DNA of 64,000 nucleotides from Cytobacillus praedii (GTDB lineage: Bacteria; Bacillota; Bacilli; Bacillales; Cytobacillaceae), in NCBI RefSeq assembly GCF_001439605.1, contig NZ_LMBX01000012.1:28389-92388 (forward strand), in the 5' to 3' direction. The notes beneath the pieces are model-generated. The model saw only the letters and a program-made list of their open reading frames with translations. It was not told the origin of the DNA and ran no database searches. The translations under genes were made by a program, and so were the position numbers. The number at the start of each line of letters is the position of its first letter. Positions within the stretch are counted from its first letter, which is position 1. Below, piece after piece: positions 8,114 to 17,938 of this stretch.

Positions 8114-10561
8114 TTATTCACCAGTTATATTCTCTTTTTCTGAAACAGCTACTTTCCAAACATCTGCCACTTGACCATATTCTGATTCATCAATTATGAA
8201 TGAACCATTTGAATACCGATCATTAAATCTAATGTTAGCTGCTTTTGCTGATTCGATATGACCCTTATCCGATTCGATAAAAATATGATCATTATCCGCT
8301 ACAATCACTGAGCCAATCACACGATGCGGATTTGATTTCAATTCTCTCAGCATGACAACACCGCGCTTCGCTCTGGAAGTTCGTTCAAATTCAGTTAATT
8401 TCATTCTTTTGATTGAACCGCGCTGGGTAACAATAACAACTGTTTGTGCCTTAGATGGATCAATTAATTGCCCGCCAGTAACAAAGTCACCATCTTTTAA
8501 ATTGATGCCTTTCACTCCGGCTGCTCTTGTACCAACAATGTTTACCTCTTCTTCATGGAACCAGAGGGCATAGCCATTATATGTTGAAATAAAGAGTTCT
8601 TTTGTCCCGTCAGTTTCATAAACATCAATGACCTCGTCATCACCTTTTACATTGATTGCAACTAATGGTTTTGAGTAGCGCTGTGCCTTATACTCCTTCA
8701 ATTCTGTTTTCTTAACCATTCCATTTTTTGTTGTAAAAAGTAAAAATGAAGAGGTGTCAAAGCTTTTAATCGGCAGTGCCTTAATAATTGTTTCATCACT
8801 GTCGATTGGAATAATATTAGCAATATGCTGGCCAAGATCCTTCCAGCGAATATCTGGCAGAGTATGAACAGGGCAATATAAATAATTCCCCTTGTTAGTG
8901 AATACAAGCAGTACATCTGTTGTATTCATCTCCAGCTGTGCAAGCAAACGATCCGAATCCTTCATTCCGAAATCCTGCCCGTTGGATGCAGCAAATGAAC
9001 GCTGGCTCGTCCTTTTCACGTACCCTTCCTTCGTAACAGTTACAATAACATCCTCGCTCGCGATTAGAACTTCGAGATTTATTTTGATTTCTTCAATTTC
9101 TGCTTCAATTTTTGTTCGGCGATCATCTGCAAAACGCTTTTTCACATCTTTTAGCTCTTTTTGGATAACAGCATGGAGCTTCTTTTCACTTTGTAAAATA
9201 GCCGTAAGCTCAGCAATTTTCTTAGCTAGCTCCTCTGCCTCTGCACGCAAAGCTGTAATATCAGTATTCGTAAGACGGTAAAGCTGTAATGAAACGATTG
9301 CTTCAGCTTGTGGTTCTGTGAACGAAAATTTAGCAATCAAGTTATCTTTCGCATCCCGCTTATCCTTCGATGCACGAATGGCTGCAATTACTTCATCCAA
9401 GATAGAGAGGGCTTTCATTAAACCCTCAACAATATGCTGTCGTGCCTGTGCCTTTTCTAAATCAAATTCTGATCTTCTTGTGATCACTTCTTTTCGATGA
9501 CCAATATAGGCATCTAATAATTCTCTGAGGCCCATCAGCTTAGGATGACGGTTATGAATTGCAACCATATTAAAATTATAAGTTATTTGCAGATCACTAT
9601 TTTTATAAAGGTAATGAAGGACCCCTTCCGGATCTGCATCCTTTTTTAATTCAATCACAATCCGCAAACCTGTTCGGTCTGTTTCATCACGGACCTCTGC
9701 GATTCCCTCAATTTTGCGGTCTAAGCGAAACTCGTCAATTTTCTTAACGAGGTTTGCTTTATTAACCTCATATGGAATTTCCGTTATCACAATCTGCTTC
9801 TTGCCGCCTCGAATATCTTCAAACTCAGCCTTTCCGCGGACTATTACTTTTCCTTTTCCTGTTTCATAGGCTTTCTTAATCCCTTCAACCCCTTGGATTA
9901 TCCCGCCTGTAGGAAAATCTGGACCCTTTACATGCTCCATAAGTTCATCAACAGTACAATTAGGATGGTCCATACGGTGAATCACACCATCGATAACTTC
10001 ATTCAAATGATGCGGGGGAATTTCTGTGGCATAACCAGCTGAAATCCCTGTTGAACCGTTTACGAGAAGATTCGGATACATGGCTGGTAGTACGGTTGGT
10101 TCTTCAGATGTATCATCGAAGTTTGGGATAAAGTCAACTGTTCTTTTTTCGATATCCTTCAGCAATTCTGATGATATTGCTGATAATCTCGCTTCCGTAT
10201 AACGCATCGCTGCAGGCGGATCCCCGTCAATACTCCCGTTATTCCCATGCATTTGTACGAGCAGATTACGAACCTTCCAATCCTGGCTCATCCGAACCAT
10301 TGCTTCATACACAGATGAATCTCCATGCGGGTGATAATTACCGATAACGTTACCGACTGTTTTCGCCGATTTCCTAAATCCTTTCTCATGCGTATTTCCT
10401 TCTACATGCATGGCATATAGAATTCTGCGCTGAACAGGCTTTAATCCATCACGCGCATCAGGTAAGGCACGTTCCTGTATAATATATTTACTATATCTGC
10501 CAAATCGATCACCAAGAACGTCTTCAAGAGGGAGGTCACGAAATTTTTCCGATGCACTCAT
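8114..10561 (-). CDS. parC: DNA topoisomerase IV subunit A
   Basis: An 815-residue breakage-reunion subunit that decatenates daughter chromosomes as a ParC2ParE2 tetramer. Visible: the N-terminal winged-helix region with [20 protein letters not shown], the catalytic tyrosine in [10 protein letters not shown] (about residue 120), the coiled-coil and the C-terminal beta-pinwheel blades. Length is normal for Firmicutes. Its ATG overlaps the parE stop by one base (TAATG), so the two are translationally coupled. Confidence 0.97.
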   Translation of the reverse strand: MSASEKFRDLPLEDVLGDRFGRYSKYIIQERALPDARDGLKPVQRRILYAMHVEGNTHEKGFRKSAKTVGNVIGNYHPHGDSSVYEAMVRMSQDWKVRNLLVQMHGNNGSIDGDPPAAMRYTEARLSAISSELLKDIEKRTVDFIPNFDDTSEEPTVLPAMYPNLLVNGSTGISAGYATEIPPHHLNEVIDGVIHRMDHPNCTVDELMEHVKGPDFPTGGIIQGVEGIKKAYETGKGKVIVRGKAEFEDIRGGKKQIVITEIPYEVNKANLVKKIDEFRLDRKIEGIAEVRDETDRTGLRIVIELKKDADPEGVLHYLYKNSDLQITYNFNMVAIHNRHPKLMGLRELLDAYIGHRKEVITRRSEFDLEKAQARQHIVEGLMKALSILDEVIAAIRASKDKRDAKDNLIAKFSFTEPQAEAIVSLQLYRLTNTDITALRAEAEELAKKIAELTAILQSEKKLHAVIQKELKDVKKRFADDRRTKIEAEIEEIKINLEVLIASEDVIVTVTKEGYVKRTSQRSFAASNGQDFGMKDSDRLLAQLEMNTTDVLLVFTNKGNYLYCPVHTLPDIRWKDLGQHIANIIPIDSDETIIKALPIKSFDTSSFLLFTTKNGMVKKTELKEYKAQRYSKPLVAINVKGDDEVIDVYETDGTKELFISTYNGYALWFHEEEVNIVGTRAAGVKGINLKDGDFVTGGQLIDPSKAQTVVIVTQRGSIKRMKLTEFERTSRAKRGVVMLRELKSNPHRVIGSVIVADNDHIFIESDKGHIESAKAANIRFNDRYSNGSFIIDESEYGQVADVWKVAVSEKENITGE

Positions 10562-12537
10562 TATTCATTTCCCTCCTCTAAAACAGAAATATTCTCATTT
10601 TCAAGAATACTAGCATCTTCTTCTAGTCCAAATGCTACATTCGATTCTATCCATTTACGGCGCGGCTCAACCTTGTCTCCCATAAGCGTTGTCACACGTC
10701 GCTCTGCTCTTGCAGCATCATCAATTCTCACTCGGATCAATGTTCTTGTTTCTGGATCCATTGTCGTGTCCCATAGCTGGTCTGCATTCATTTCCCCAAG
10801 TCCTTTGTATCGCTGAAGAATATAACCTTTTCCCACTTTTTTTATCGTATCCTGAAGGTCATCATCACTCCATGCATATTCAATGATTTCCTTTTTTCCA
10901 GTTCCTTTGCTGACTTTGTATAAAGGAGGCAAGGCAATGAAAACTTTTCCGGCATCAATTAAAGGTTTCATATAACGGTAGAAGAAGGTCAGAAGCAGCA
11001 CCTGTATATGCGCTCCATCTGTATCTGCATCTGTCATAATAATTACCTTATCGTAATTGATATCCTCAACGTTAAAATCCGCTCCGACACCCCCGCCGAC
11101 AGCGTGAATGATTGTATTAATCTCTTCATTTTTAAATATATCTGCAAGCTTTGCCTTTTCAGTGTTAATAACTTTTCCTCTAAGTGGCAATACAGCCTGA
11201 AAGCGTCGATCTCTTCCTTGTTTGGCAGAACCTCCAGCTGAGTCTCCCTCAACTAAATATAATTCATTTTTCTCTGGATTACGTGATTGTGCAGGCGTTA
11301 ATTTACCAGATAGGACCGCTTCTGATCGTTTCCTTTTCTTTCCGCTTCTAGCATCCTCACGAGCTTTTCGAGCTGCTTCTCTCGCTTGATAGGCTTTGAT
11401 TGCTTTTTTAATTAACAGTGAACTGATGTTTGGATTCTCTTCAAGGAAATAGGTAAGATGCTCAGATACAACAGAATCTACTGCTGAACGTGCTTCACTC
11501 GTCCCAAGCTTCCCCTTTGTTTGCCCTTCAAATTGAAGCTGATCCTCAGGAACGCGGACAGAAATGATTGCTGTGAACCCTTCACGAATATCTGAACCAT
11601 CAAGATTCTTTTCTTTTTCCTTTAAGAGATTTACTTTTCTTGCATATTCATTAAATATCCGAGTCATAGCTGTTTTTGATCCAGCTTCATGTGTACCGCC
11701 ATCTTTTGTACGGACATTATTTACAAACGATAGAACATTTTCTGAATAGCCGTCATTAAATTGAAAGGCAAACTCCACTTCAATTTCATTATGCTGTCCT
11801 TCAAAGCTGACAACTGGATGAAGGACGTCTTTTTCTTCATTTAAATATTCAACAAATGCTTCAATGCCATTTTCATAATGGAAGATTTCTTGGACACCAT
11901 TGCGATCATCAATGATTTCAATTTTCATCCCTTTTAACAAAAATGCAGATTCTCGCAAGCGCTCACATAGCGTTTCATAATTATAAGTAGTTGTTGAAAA
12001 AATGGATGGATCAGGTTTGAAATGTATGGTTGTTCCTGATTGATTTGTTTTGCCTACCTTTTCAAGGGTAGTCACCGGTTTGCCGCCATCTTCAAAGCGC
12101 TGTTCATACACGATTCCGTCACGCTTAATCTTAACAACAAGCCATTCGGATAATGCATTCACAACTGAAGCACCCACACCATGTAAGCCACCACTCGTTT
12201 TATAGCCGCCTTGACCAAACTTTCCGCCGGCATGAAGGACGGTTAAAATCACCTCTGGAGTCGGTTTGCCCATACGGTGCATACCAGTCGGCATTCCACG
12301 GCCTTTATCTATTACGCTTATTGAATTATCTTTATGTATTTTGACAATAATATGGTCTCCAAATCCTGCCAGCGCTTCATCCACCGCATTGTCGACAATT
12401 TCATAAACAAGATGGTGAAGACCTCTTGCATCTGTGCTTCCAATGTACATCCCAGGGCGTTTTCTTACAGCTTCAAGCCCTTCGAGTACTTGTATGGCAT
12501 CATCATTATAATCAAAAGTTTCTTGATTCCTTGCCAC
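10561..12537 (-). CDS. parE: DNA topoisomerase IV subunit B
   Basis: The ATPase subunit, 658 residues from the chosen start. GHKL motifs are present ([35 protein letters not shown]), then the Toprim motifs [14 protein letters not shown] and [11 protein letters not shown]. An ATG at 12561 is in frame, but I prefer the GTG at 12537: it lies seven bases after AAAGGGG and gives [11 protein letters not shown], matching the usual ParE N-terminus. Upstream lie two promoter-like elements and a LexA-type palindrome (12794-12807). Confidence 0.97.
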   Translation of the reverse strand: MARNQETFDYNDDAIQVLEGLEAVRKRPGMYIGSTDARGLHHLVYEIVDNAVDEALAGFGDHIIVKIHKDNSISVIDKGRGMPTGMHRMGKPTPEVILTVLHAGGKFGQGGYKTSGGLHGVGASVVNALSEWLVVKIKRDGIVYEQRFEDGGKPVTTLEKVGKTNQSGTTIHFKPDPSIFSTTTYNYETLCERLRESAFLLKGMKIEIIDDRNGVQEIFHYENGIEAFVEYLNEEKDVLHPVVSFEGQHNEIEVEFAFQFNDGYSENVLSFVNNVRTKDGGTHEAGSKTAMTRIFNEYARKVNLLKEKEKNLDGSDIREGFTAIISVRVPEDQLQFEGQTKGKLGTSEARSAVDSVVSEHLTYFLEENPNISSLLIKKAIKAYQAREAARKAREDARSGKKRKRSEAVLSGKLTPAQSRNPEKNELYLVEGDSAGGSAKQGRDRRFQAVLPLRGKVINTEKAKLADIFKNEEINTIIHAVGGGVGADFNVEDINYDKVIIMTDADTDGAHIQVLLLTFFYRYMKPLIDAGKVFIALPPLYKVSKGTGKKEIIEYAWSDDDLQDTIKKVGKGYILQRYKGLGEMNADQLWDTTMDPETRTLIRVRIDDAARAERRVTTLMGDKVEPRRKWIESNVAFGLEEDASILENENISVLEEGNE

Positions 12538-12793
12538 AAACATACCCCTTTCATTTACCAAGAACGCAGGTTAACAACTTGCTTGTATATAGAAAACCTT
12601 TTGCGATTAGATAAACTTGGCATCCACCAAGCCTTTCGGCGAATGCCCTAGTTTTTCTTATGCGTTCAGAATTTATGGATATAAATTCTGATTAGCTTAA
12701 CAAAATTTTATTCTATGTATACAGTTAAACACTCGTTTATGTATTCGTTTAAAATAATAAATATCCTTTATTTATATGGAAAAACAGATAGTA

Positions 12794-12807
12794 AGAACGA
12801 ATGTTCT
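12794..12807 (-). promoter_or_regulatory. LexA (SOS) box candidate upstream of parE
   Basis: AGAAC-GAAT-GTTCT is a perfect dyad with 12 of 14 matches to the Bacillus SOS box CGAACRNRYGTTYC. It begins nine bases downstream of an extended -10 element (TGG then TAAAAT; 12816-12821), so bound LexA would cover the transcription start. parEC belongs to the LexA regulon in B. subtilis, which supports the reading. Confidence 0.6.
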
Positions 12808-12849
12808 ATCTTTTTATTTTACCATAATTTTTATCGTTGCCTATTGTTT

Positions 12850-12877
12850 ATTGTATCTATTTATTCAGTTTTGGCAA
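12850..12877 (-). promoter_or_regulatory. Candidate sigma-A promoter of parE (upstream)
   Basis: TTGCCA (12872-12877), a 16-base spacer and TACAAT (12850-12855), read on the minus strand. A second possible start is the extended -10 at 12816-12821. The 12538-12960 gap holds these sites and otherwise only AT-rich sequence. Confidence 0.45.
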
Positions 12878-12960
12878 ATGACGTCTTTGTTAATTCTTTC
12901 ATCCATCCATGCTTTTTGTGCATATAAACCCCTTTGTTTCAACGTTTTTGAAAAATAATT

Positions 12961-12990
12961 AAAAAACATGAGACCTTATTCGATCTCATG
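12961..12990 (-). terminator. Rho-independent terminator of yneT
   Basis: CATGAGA (12967-12973) and TCTCATG (12984-12990) arms followed by TTTTTTAATT in the minus direction, ten bases after the yneT stop. Confidence 0.75.
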
Positions 12991-12999
12991 CACTTTCGC

Positions 13000-13413
13000 T
13001 TATTTTGTTAAGGCGTGTTCTACTTTAATGCACCGATCCATTACAACTGTATAACCCTTTTCCTTAAGAAAATGATAGGCATCCTCATTGATACACCCTA
13101 ACTGTGCCCAAAACACTTCGGCATCAATTTCTGCAAATTCCTCAGCGACCTGTGGCAGATGCTCTGAACGGCGAAACACATTGACGATATCAATATGCCC
13201 CTCAATATCTTTTAAAGATTTTACCGCTTTTACACCCATAACTTCATCCACAGTTGGATTAACTGGAATAATCTCATAGCCAGCATCCTGCATCGCTTTT
13301 GAAACCATATAAGATGTTCTTTCAGGATTGCCGCTTAAACCAACAACAGCAATTCTTTTTGCTTTTTTTAAGATGACACCGAGCTCATCCCGGCTTGGAA
13401 TTTCAATCGCCAA
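13000..13413 (-). CDS. yneT: CoA-binding domain protein YneT
   Basis: A 137-residue single-domain Rossmann protein of the CoA-binding family: IAVVGLSGNPERTSYMVSKA (glycine-rich loop, residues 21-40) then YEIIPVNPTVDEVMG. Homologues bind CoA or nucleotides in crystals; the cellular role is unknown. In B. subtilis yneT sits directly between plsY and parE; here it still precedes parE, but plsY is 25 kb away because the nucleobase-catabolism block lies between them. Confidence 0.88.
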   Translation of the reverse strand: MAIEIPSRDELGVILKKAKRIAVVGLSGNPERTSYMVSKAMQDAGYEIIPVNPTVDEVMGVKAVKSLKDIEGHIDIVNVFRRSEHLPQVAEEFAEIDAEVFWAQLGCINEDAYHFLKEKGYTVVMDRCIKVEHALTK

Positions 13414-13432
13414 TTTATGTACCTCCTAATTT

Positions 13433-13603
13433 AAAAGCGTAAGCGCCTTCGGAACAATCAAAGTGCATATTGTTCCTGCATGGTTACTCAGAGGAGCTTC
13501 CTTGTGCTCAGCCACAACATGCATAGGACAAGCCTCATGAAAAAGGTGTTCCCTTCTTTTTCAGGGATTGGCTGTAGACCCTCGAGGGGCTAGGCGCTGA
13601 CAC
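13433..13603 (+). repeat. Intergenic REP-like hairpin element, copy A
   Basis: Begins AAAAGCGTAAGCGCCTTC, then a GGAACAAT...ATTGTTCC hairpin, and ends GGCGCTGACAC. Copy B (30367-30545, opposite strand) has the same plan: AAAAGCG, CTTCGGAACAA hairpin, GGAGCTAGACAC end. Elements of this type are common between Bacillaceae genes. This copy lies exactly at the yneT/catabolic-block boundary. Nothing else is seen in 13414-13681. Confidence 0.55.
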
Positions 13604-13681
13604 CAGATATTTTTCGTCATCTTTATTCTACATAAAAGTTGGCTCATTTTCTAATCATTGACAAAATATTTTTCAATTGTA

Positions 13682-15019
13682 TTAATATGCTACATTCTCA
13701 AGCTTTTTCATTAGCCTTTTAATCGCAAAATTAGATTCTTTTAATATAATTGCTTTATCAATCGTTTTCAGTTGTCGATTTTCCATTAATAATTTCCCAT
13801 TTACAATCGTTGATTCCACATCTGCCCTGGTAGCAGAATAGACAATCCTTGAAATTGGATCAATATCGTATGAAGGATACACGTGAAAATCGTTTAAGTT
13901 TAATATAGCTAAATCTGCTTTTTTGCCCGGCTCAATGCTGCCAATTTCCTTTTCCATTCCTACTGCCCTTGCTCCTCCAATTGTTGCCATGCGGAAGACT
14001 GTTCTTGCGTTCATCGCTGTTGGTCCGTGACCTGGCTTTTGAATAATAGCTGCTAGTCTCATCTCATTAAACATATCCAGATTATTATTGCACGGAGCGC
14101 CGTCAGCACCTAAACTTACATGTGCCTGATGGTCAAGAAGTGAAGGCACTTCAGCTACACCTGAAGCCAGCTTTAGATTGGAGCCTGGACAGTGGCTCAC
14201 CTTCACCCCACGCTCTGCAATTATTCTTTTTTCTTCTTCATCAAGCCAAACGCAATGAGCAAGAATTAGGCGTTCATTGGCTAGACCAATATGATCTAAA
14301 TAGACAACGTTTCGCATGCCGTGTTCTTTTTCAACAAGCAGGATTTCATTCGCATTTTCAGAGGCATGTGTATGAACGCAAACCTTGTACGTTGCTGAAA
14401 GATCCCTTACGTTTGTTAGTAATTCTTTCGTGCACGAAACAACAAATCTTGGGCAAAATGCATATTGGATTCGACCGTCATCATACCTATGCCATTTTTC
14501 AAGTAAATCAACACTTTCTTGGAGAGATTCCTTTGTGTTTTCACGTAAGCGGACAGGAACCTCTTTTCCCTTATCCATCATGACTTTACCAGCTAGTGCA
14601 CGGATACCGCTCTCCGCTATTGCCTGAAAGGCAAAATCCGTATAGTGAACGGTTTCCATATCTACTACTGTTGTCGTTCCGCTTTGTATAAGCTCTCCGA
14701 TTCCAAGCATAGCCGAATAATAAATGGATTCCTCATCGTGTGATGCTTCAAGAGGCCAAATTCTCTGCTTTAACCAGTCCATCAGTTCCAGATCATCTGC
14801 CTGCCCCCGAAATAACGTCTGACAAAGGTGAATATGTGTCTGAATGAAGCCTGGAATTACTGTTCGGCCAGTCGCATCGATTACTTTATCTGCTGCATGT
14901 GATAGATTTTGGCCAATCTCTCTAATTCGATCATCCACAATGTAAATATCACCAGTAATGATTTCTTCATTTGTGTTCATCGTAATGATTTCGGCATTTT
15001 TAATTAGGATGCTCCTCAT
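13682..15019 (-). CDS. TrzA/SsnA-type amidohydrolase (nucleobase deaminase-like)
   Basis: A 445-residue amidohydrolase with all subtype-III residues: THIHLCQT (metal His pair), HTHASEN (His and catalytic Glu), LAHCVWL, and GADGAPCNNNLDMF with the metal Asp. Relatives deaminate guanine, 8-oxoguanine, 5'-deoxyadenosine or S-adenosylhomocysteine. The start is the ATG at 15019, six bases after AAGGAGG; it overlaps the M20 stop by four bases. It closes the DUF1989-M20-amidohydrolase operon. In this setting an aminopurine or aminoimidazole deaminase is plausible but not shown. Confidence 0.85.
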   Translation of the reverse strand: MRSILIKNAEIITMNTNEEIITGDIYIVDDRIREIGQNLSHAADKVIDATGRTVIPGFIQTHIHLCQTLFRGQADDLELMDWLKQRIWPLEASHDEESIYYSAMLGIGELIQSGTTTVVDMETVHYTDFAFQAIAESGIRALAGKVMMDKGKEVPVRLRENTKESLQESVDLLEKWHRYDDGRIQYAFCPRFVVSCTKELLTNVRDLSATYKVCVHTHASENANEILLVEKEHGMRNVVYLDHIGLANERLILAHCVWLDEEEKRIIAERGVKVSHCPGSNLKLASGVAEVPSLLDHQAHVSLGADGAPCNNNLDMFNEMRLAAIIQKPGHGPTAMNARTVFRMATIGGARAVGMEKEIGSIEPGKKADLAILNLNDFHVYPSYDIDPISRIVYSATRADVESTIVNGKLLMENRQLKTIDKAIILKESNFAIKRLMKKLENVAY

Positions 15020-16188
15020 TTCATTCCTCCTTGCAGCGGACTCTTTTGCCAATCCATTTTAGAGTCAAACGTAAGCGCAAGTTTTTTATAAAATTCAATT
15101 GAGCGTATAAATGCATCGATGCTTACTGATTCGTTTGGCTGGTGAGCCAGTTTTTCATCTCCAGGACCATAAATTAAAGTTGGGATTTCGCTTCTCGGAT
15201 TGAGGACCGCACCGTCTGTATAATAAGAAACACCGAAGCATTGATCAGCTGCTTCACCTTTGATAGCTAAGGCACACTGAATAAGAGAGGTTGATGATGA
15301 TGTAATTATGGACGGCCGATCTAATATTTTTGTTACTTTATATTCATGAAGCTGATGGTTCTCGATAAGTTTATCTAATTTATTGTTTAGTTCATTAATC
15401 AATTTCTCATGATCTTGAGGGGGGACGGTTCGAATGTCCACTCGAATGGTACAACGGTCAGGAATAACATTTGTCTGGATACCGCCTTCAATCATCGTCA
15501 CAGCTAAACTGCTGCTGCCAAGGGGCTCATTTGCAATTTTCCAGTTTAATTTCAGTGCCGATAACTCATTGATCACATGCACCATATGATCGACTGCATT
15601 AATTCCATGATCCGGCATTGATCCGTGAGCGGTTTTCCCGAAAGCAGTAATTTCTAACCAAAGCGCCCCTTTATGACCAACAACAATTTTCTCATTTGTC
15701 GGCTCACCAATTACAAGTGCATCAATCGTACGATCCTCGTTTTCATCGAGGAATGCTCTAGCCCCACAGCTGTCTACTTCTTCACCAGCTGTAGCAAGGA
15801 ATGTAATAGTTGGTAAAGGAGTGATTTTTTCTAAAAATATCGATTCAACGGCTAAAAACATCGCCGCTAAACCGCTCTTCATATCGGATGCGCCTCTGCC
15901 GTAAATCTTGTTGCTAATAATCTCACCAGAAAAAGGAGCGTAATCCCATTCTGCTTCTCCTGGTGATACCGTATCCATATGTCCGCAAAAAAAGAGATGC
16001 TTTCCTTCCGAGCCTTTCAGGGTAACCTCAAAATTACTGCGGTTATTTCCAAGATTCGTTACTTTATAAGGCAAATCATTCATCTTGCATCTTTCAACAA
16101 AAGCCTTTGTTACTTCATGTTCATTCCCTGGAGGATTTGAACTACTGATACGGAGCAAGCTCTGGAGAAACTGGACATTATCCATCAT
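15016..16188 (-). CDS. M20-family amidase/deacylase (ArgE/DapE type)
   Basis: A 390-residue di-zinc hydrolase. Metal ligands and catalytic residues are visible: GHMDTVSP, RGASDMKSG, AGEEVDSCG (catalytic Glu and ligand), GEPTNEK and LAHQPNE. The lid/dimerisation domain sits between about residues 180 and 290. M20 enzymes of this kind cleave N-acyl, N-carbamoyl or N-formimino amino acids. Two adjacent ATGs follow GGAGG; the first (16188) overlaps the DUF1989 stop as ATGA. Its position between DUF1989 and a nucleobase deaminase suggests a late step on an acyclic N-substituted amino acid; substrate unknown. Confidence 0.85.
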   Translation of the reverse strand: MMDNVQFLQSLLRISSSNPPGNEHEVTKAFVERCKMNDLPYKVTNLGNNRSNFEVTLKGSEGKHLFFCGHMDTVSPGEAEWDYAPFSGEIISNKIYGRGASDMKSGLAAMFLAVESIFLEKITPLPTITFLATAGEEVDSCGARAFLDENEDRTIDALVIGEPTNEKIVVGHKGALWLEITAFGKTAHGSMPDHGINAVDHMVHVINELSALKLNWKIANEPLGSSSLAVTMIEGGIQTNVIPDRCTIRVDIRTVPPQDHEKLINELNNKLDKLIENHQLHEYKVTKILDRPSIITSSSTSLIQCALAIKGEAADQCFGVSYYTDGAVLNPRSEIPTLIYGPGDEKLAHQPNESVSIDAFIRSIEFYKKLALTFDSKMDWQKSPLQGGMK

Positions 16189-16799
16189 CTCGCCTCCACA
16201 ATTTGCATTTTTAACGATGTGACTTTCCATCCATTAACAGGCGCAAGATCCTGTGAACATGTTGTGCATGCAATTACAGTATCATCTAACGCTTTCAGCC
16301 GCACAAAATCACCAGGCTTCGAAAGCGGTTCAGCAATAAAGTAATCGCCTAAATCATCTACAACATTATTCATAAATAGATTAATGGGATCTGGTATTAC
16401 TGGGGGATCGATGTTGTATTTTTTCAACGCCATTTGCAGGTTATCATGACAGTTAGGATGATCCTCCAGATCAAAATCCACCTTATAGCGGTAGTAATCG
16501 CAAGCCGGAAAGAAGAAGTCATGCTTTCCTACCGTATCTTCAACAAGCTGCATAAGCGGGCGCCGTTTGTTGCTATATAGAAAATCACCCGTTTTTAACC
16601 GGATGCTGCTCAAGGAAGCCCTCATATGGACGGGAGAGACATATTCCGTTGGATCCGCATGATTAAAGCAAACAAAATCACCTACTTGTTTGCCGTCCAT
16701 ATCAATAATAATGAGCTCTTCTCCCTTTCTAAGAAATGCACTTCTTCCTTCGTACGGCGGAATGATAATTTCCTCACGAATCCGTTCTTGATTGAACAT
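16185..16799 (-). CDS. DUF1989 (urea carboxylase-associated family) protein
   Basis: A 204-residue protein of the DUF1989 family, first gene of its operon. Visible: IIIPPYEGRSAFLRKGEELI, GDFVCFNHAD, a cysteine in FFPACDYYRY, HPNCHDN and the C-terminal ACTTCSQDLAPVNG. Family members sit by urea carboxylase and some act as subunits of a carboxyguanidine deiminase. No urea carboxylase or allophanate hydrolase gene is in the window. AGGTGATAAA precedes the ATG. A deiminase or nitrogen-salvage role is inference. Confidence 0.8.
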   Translation of the reverse strand: MFNQERIREEIIIPPYEGRSAFLRKGEELIIIDMDGKQVGDFVCFNHADPTEYVSPVHMRASLSSIRLKTGDFLYSNKRRPLMQLVEDTVGKHDFFFPACDYYRYKVDFDLEDHPNCHDNLQMALKKYNIDPPVIPDPINLFMNNVVDDLGDYFIAEPLSKPGDFVRLKALDDTVIACTTCSQDLAPVNGWKVTSLKMQIVEAR

Positions 16800-16880
16800 T
16801 TTATCACCTGCAATGTTTTTATTTTACGTGAACGATAAATATGGAGGGCAAATCATTATTTTTGCTAATGACAATTTTTT

Positions 16881-17005
16881 TTTGCAATCTAAAAGGCTTT
16901 TTGAGGCAATCGGACTTTATTTTGGACACTATCAGCTTTTTTGCGGCATTCCGATGTCATTTGCATTAACAAGCTTTTTCTTGCGTCCTACTAAGCTTTA
17001 TTTAT
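16881..17005. repeat. Degenerate ~20-nt phased tandem array
   Basis: Six diverged units begin near 16881, 16901, 16921, 16941, 16961 and 16981, each opening with TTTG or TTGC and often followed by GGCA/ATC and a T-run. The period is about 20 bases. It fills most of the 267-base gap between the DUF1989 and cyclase genes, with no gene visible inside. Compare the 21-nt arrays at 17791 and 25325. Confidence 0.45.
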
Positions 17006-17066
17006 GACCTTTTTAATTGCAAAAACCAGAACTATTTTTCAAATTTCAGCATTTACTTGCACGTGC

Positions 17067-17750
17067 TTATTCAATAAATACCGCAACTGCTCTGATCGGA
17101 GAGCCTGTTCCTTTTCTAATCCGCAGAGGCAAGCCAAAATAAAGAAACCGCATCCCGGCAATTTGATCTAGATTGCATAAATTTTCAGTGTTCGTCATGC
17201 CGTATTCTCTGCATACCAGATGCCCCGAATAGCTAGAATCATCTGGATGATCAATCGCAGGAGCGTCAATCCCGATATTGACAACACCCTTTTCAGCAAG
17301 CCATTTGGCTGCTTGGTAATTTAGTCCTGTATACGTTGTTAGCCATTCATCTGTACCATAGGAACGGTTATAATGTCCTGTATAGAGGAGAACAATATCT
17401 CCCTTTTCAATAAATTGACTTGATTGTGATAAAGCAGCTTCAAGATCACGACTTGTAATGGAGCGATTGACCGGAATATGTGATAGATCTAAACATACGG
17501 CTGGACCATAAAAGTACTCTAGTGGCATTTCATCAATGTACTTTCCATTTGGGTCATATTCGTATGTAGCATCACTGTGTGTGGGACCATGTTCATTGAT
17601 AATTAAGTTGTTTGTTGCGAAAGGGAAGCCAATCTTTTCTAGCGTTTCTTCATGGGAAACATTTTGAAAAATCATAGTAGTTGGATGAAGGGGGAAGACT
17701 GGCATGCCATGATAGATTTCTTGTGTCAGATCGACTAATTTAACGCCCAT
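17067..17750 (-). CDS. Cyclase-family metal-dependent hydrolase
   Basis: A 227-residue member of the cyclase family that includes kynurenine formamidase and isatin hydrolase. The metal motif, usually HxGTHxDxPxH, appears as HGPTHSDATYE; also seen are VDLTQEIYHGMPVFP, LYTGHYNRSYG and IDAPAIDHPDD. These enzymes open cyclic amides or cleave formamides using Mn or Zn. AAAGGAG lies six bases before the ATG. It is isolated by phased repeats on both sides but is collinear with the catabolic genes. An imidazolone- or formyl-hydrolysing role would fit the context (inference). Confidence 0.82.
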   Translation of the reverse strand: MGVKLVDLTQEIYHGMPVFPLHPTTMIFQNVSHEETLEKIGFPFATNNLIINEHGPTHSDATYEYDPNGKYIDEMPLEYFYGPAVCLDLSHIPVNRSITSRDLEAALSQSSQFIEKGDIVLLYTGHYNRSYGTDEWLTTYTGLNYQAAKWLAEKGVVNIGIDAPAIDHPDDSSYSGHLVCREYGMTNTENLCNLDQIAGMRFLYFGLPLRIRKGTGSPIRAVAVFIE

Positions 17751-17790
17751 GAAAATCTCCTTTCATAAATAATTCTGGCTAATGATGATT

Positions 17791-17895
17791 TGCTAGATAA
17801 ATATTGAAAAATGCTAGATAAATCTCTAAGTTTGCTCGATAACTTTGGGCAATTGCTAGATAAATATCCGAAGCTACTAGATAAACTCTTTTTGC
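17791..17895. repeat. Degenerate 21-nt phased tandem array, five units
   Basis: TGCTAGATAAAT-like units begin at 17791, 17812, 17833, 17854 and 17875, an exact 21-base period with variable second halves. On the minus strand the conserved part reads TTTATCTAGCA. It occupies the gap between the adenine-deaminase-like gene and the cyclase gene. Confidence 0.75.
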
Positions 17896-17938
17896 CACTG
17901 GGTATTTGGTTATTTACTTGTTAAAACCCGCCACATTC

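Noticed and set aside
8352..12651. Several plus-strand frames within parC and parE
   Set aside because: Shadows of the highly conserved topoisomerase genes; no start signals.
16881..17005. CRISPR array reading of the periodic gap sequences
   Set aside because: Units are only about 20 bases, strongly diverged and lack constant-repeat/unique-spacer structure; no cas genes are near. Same applies to 17791 and 25325.
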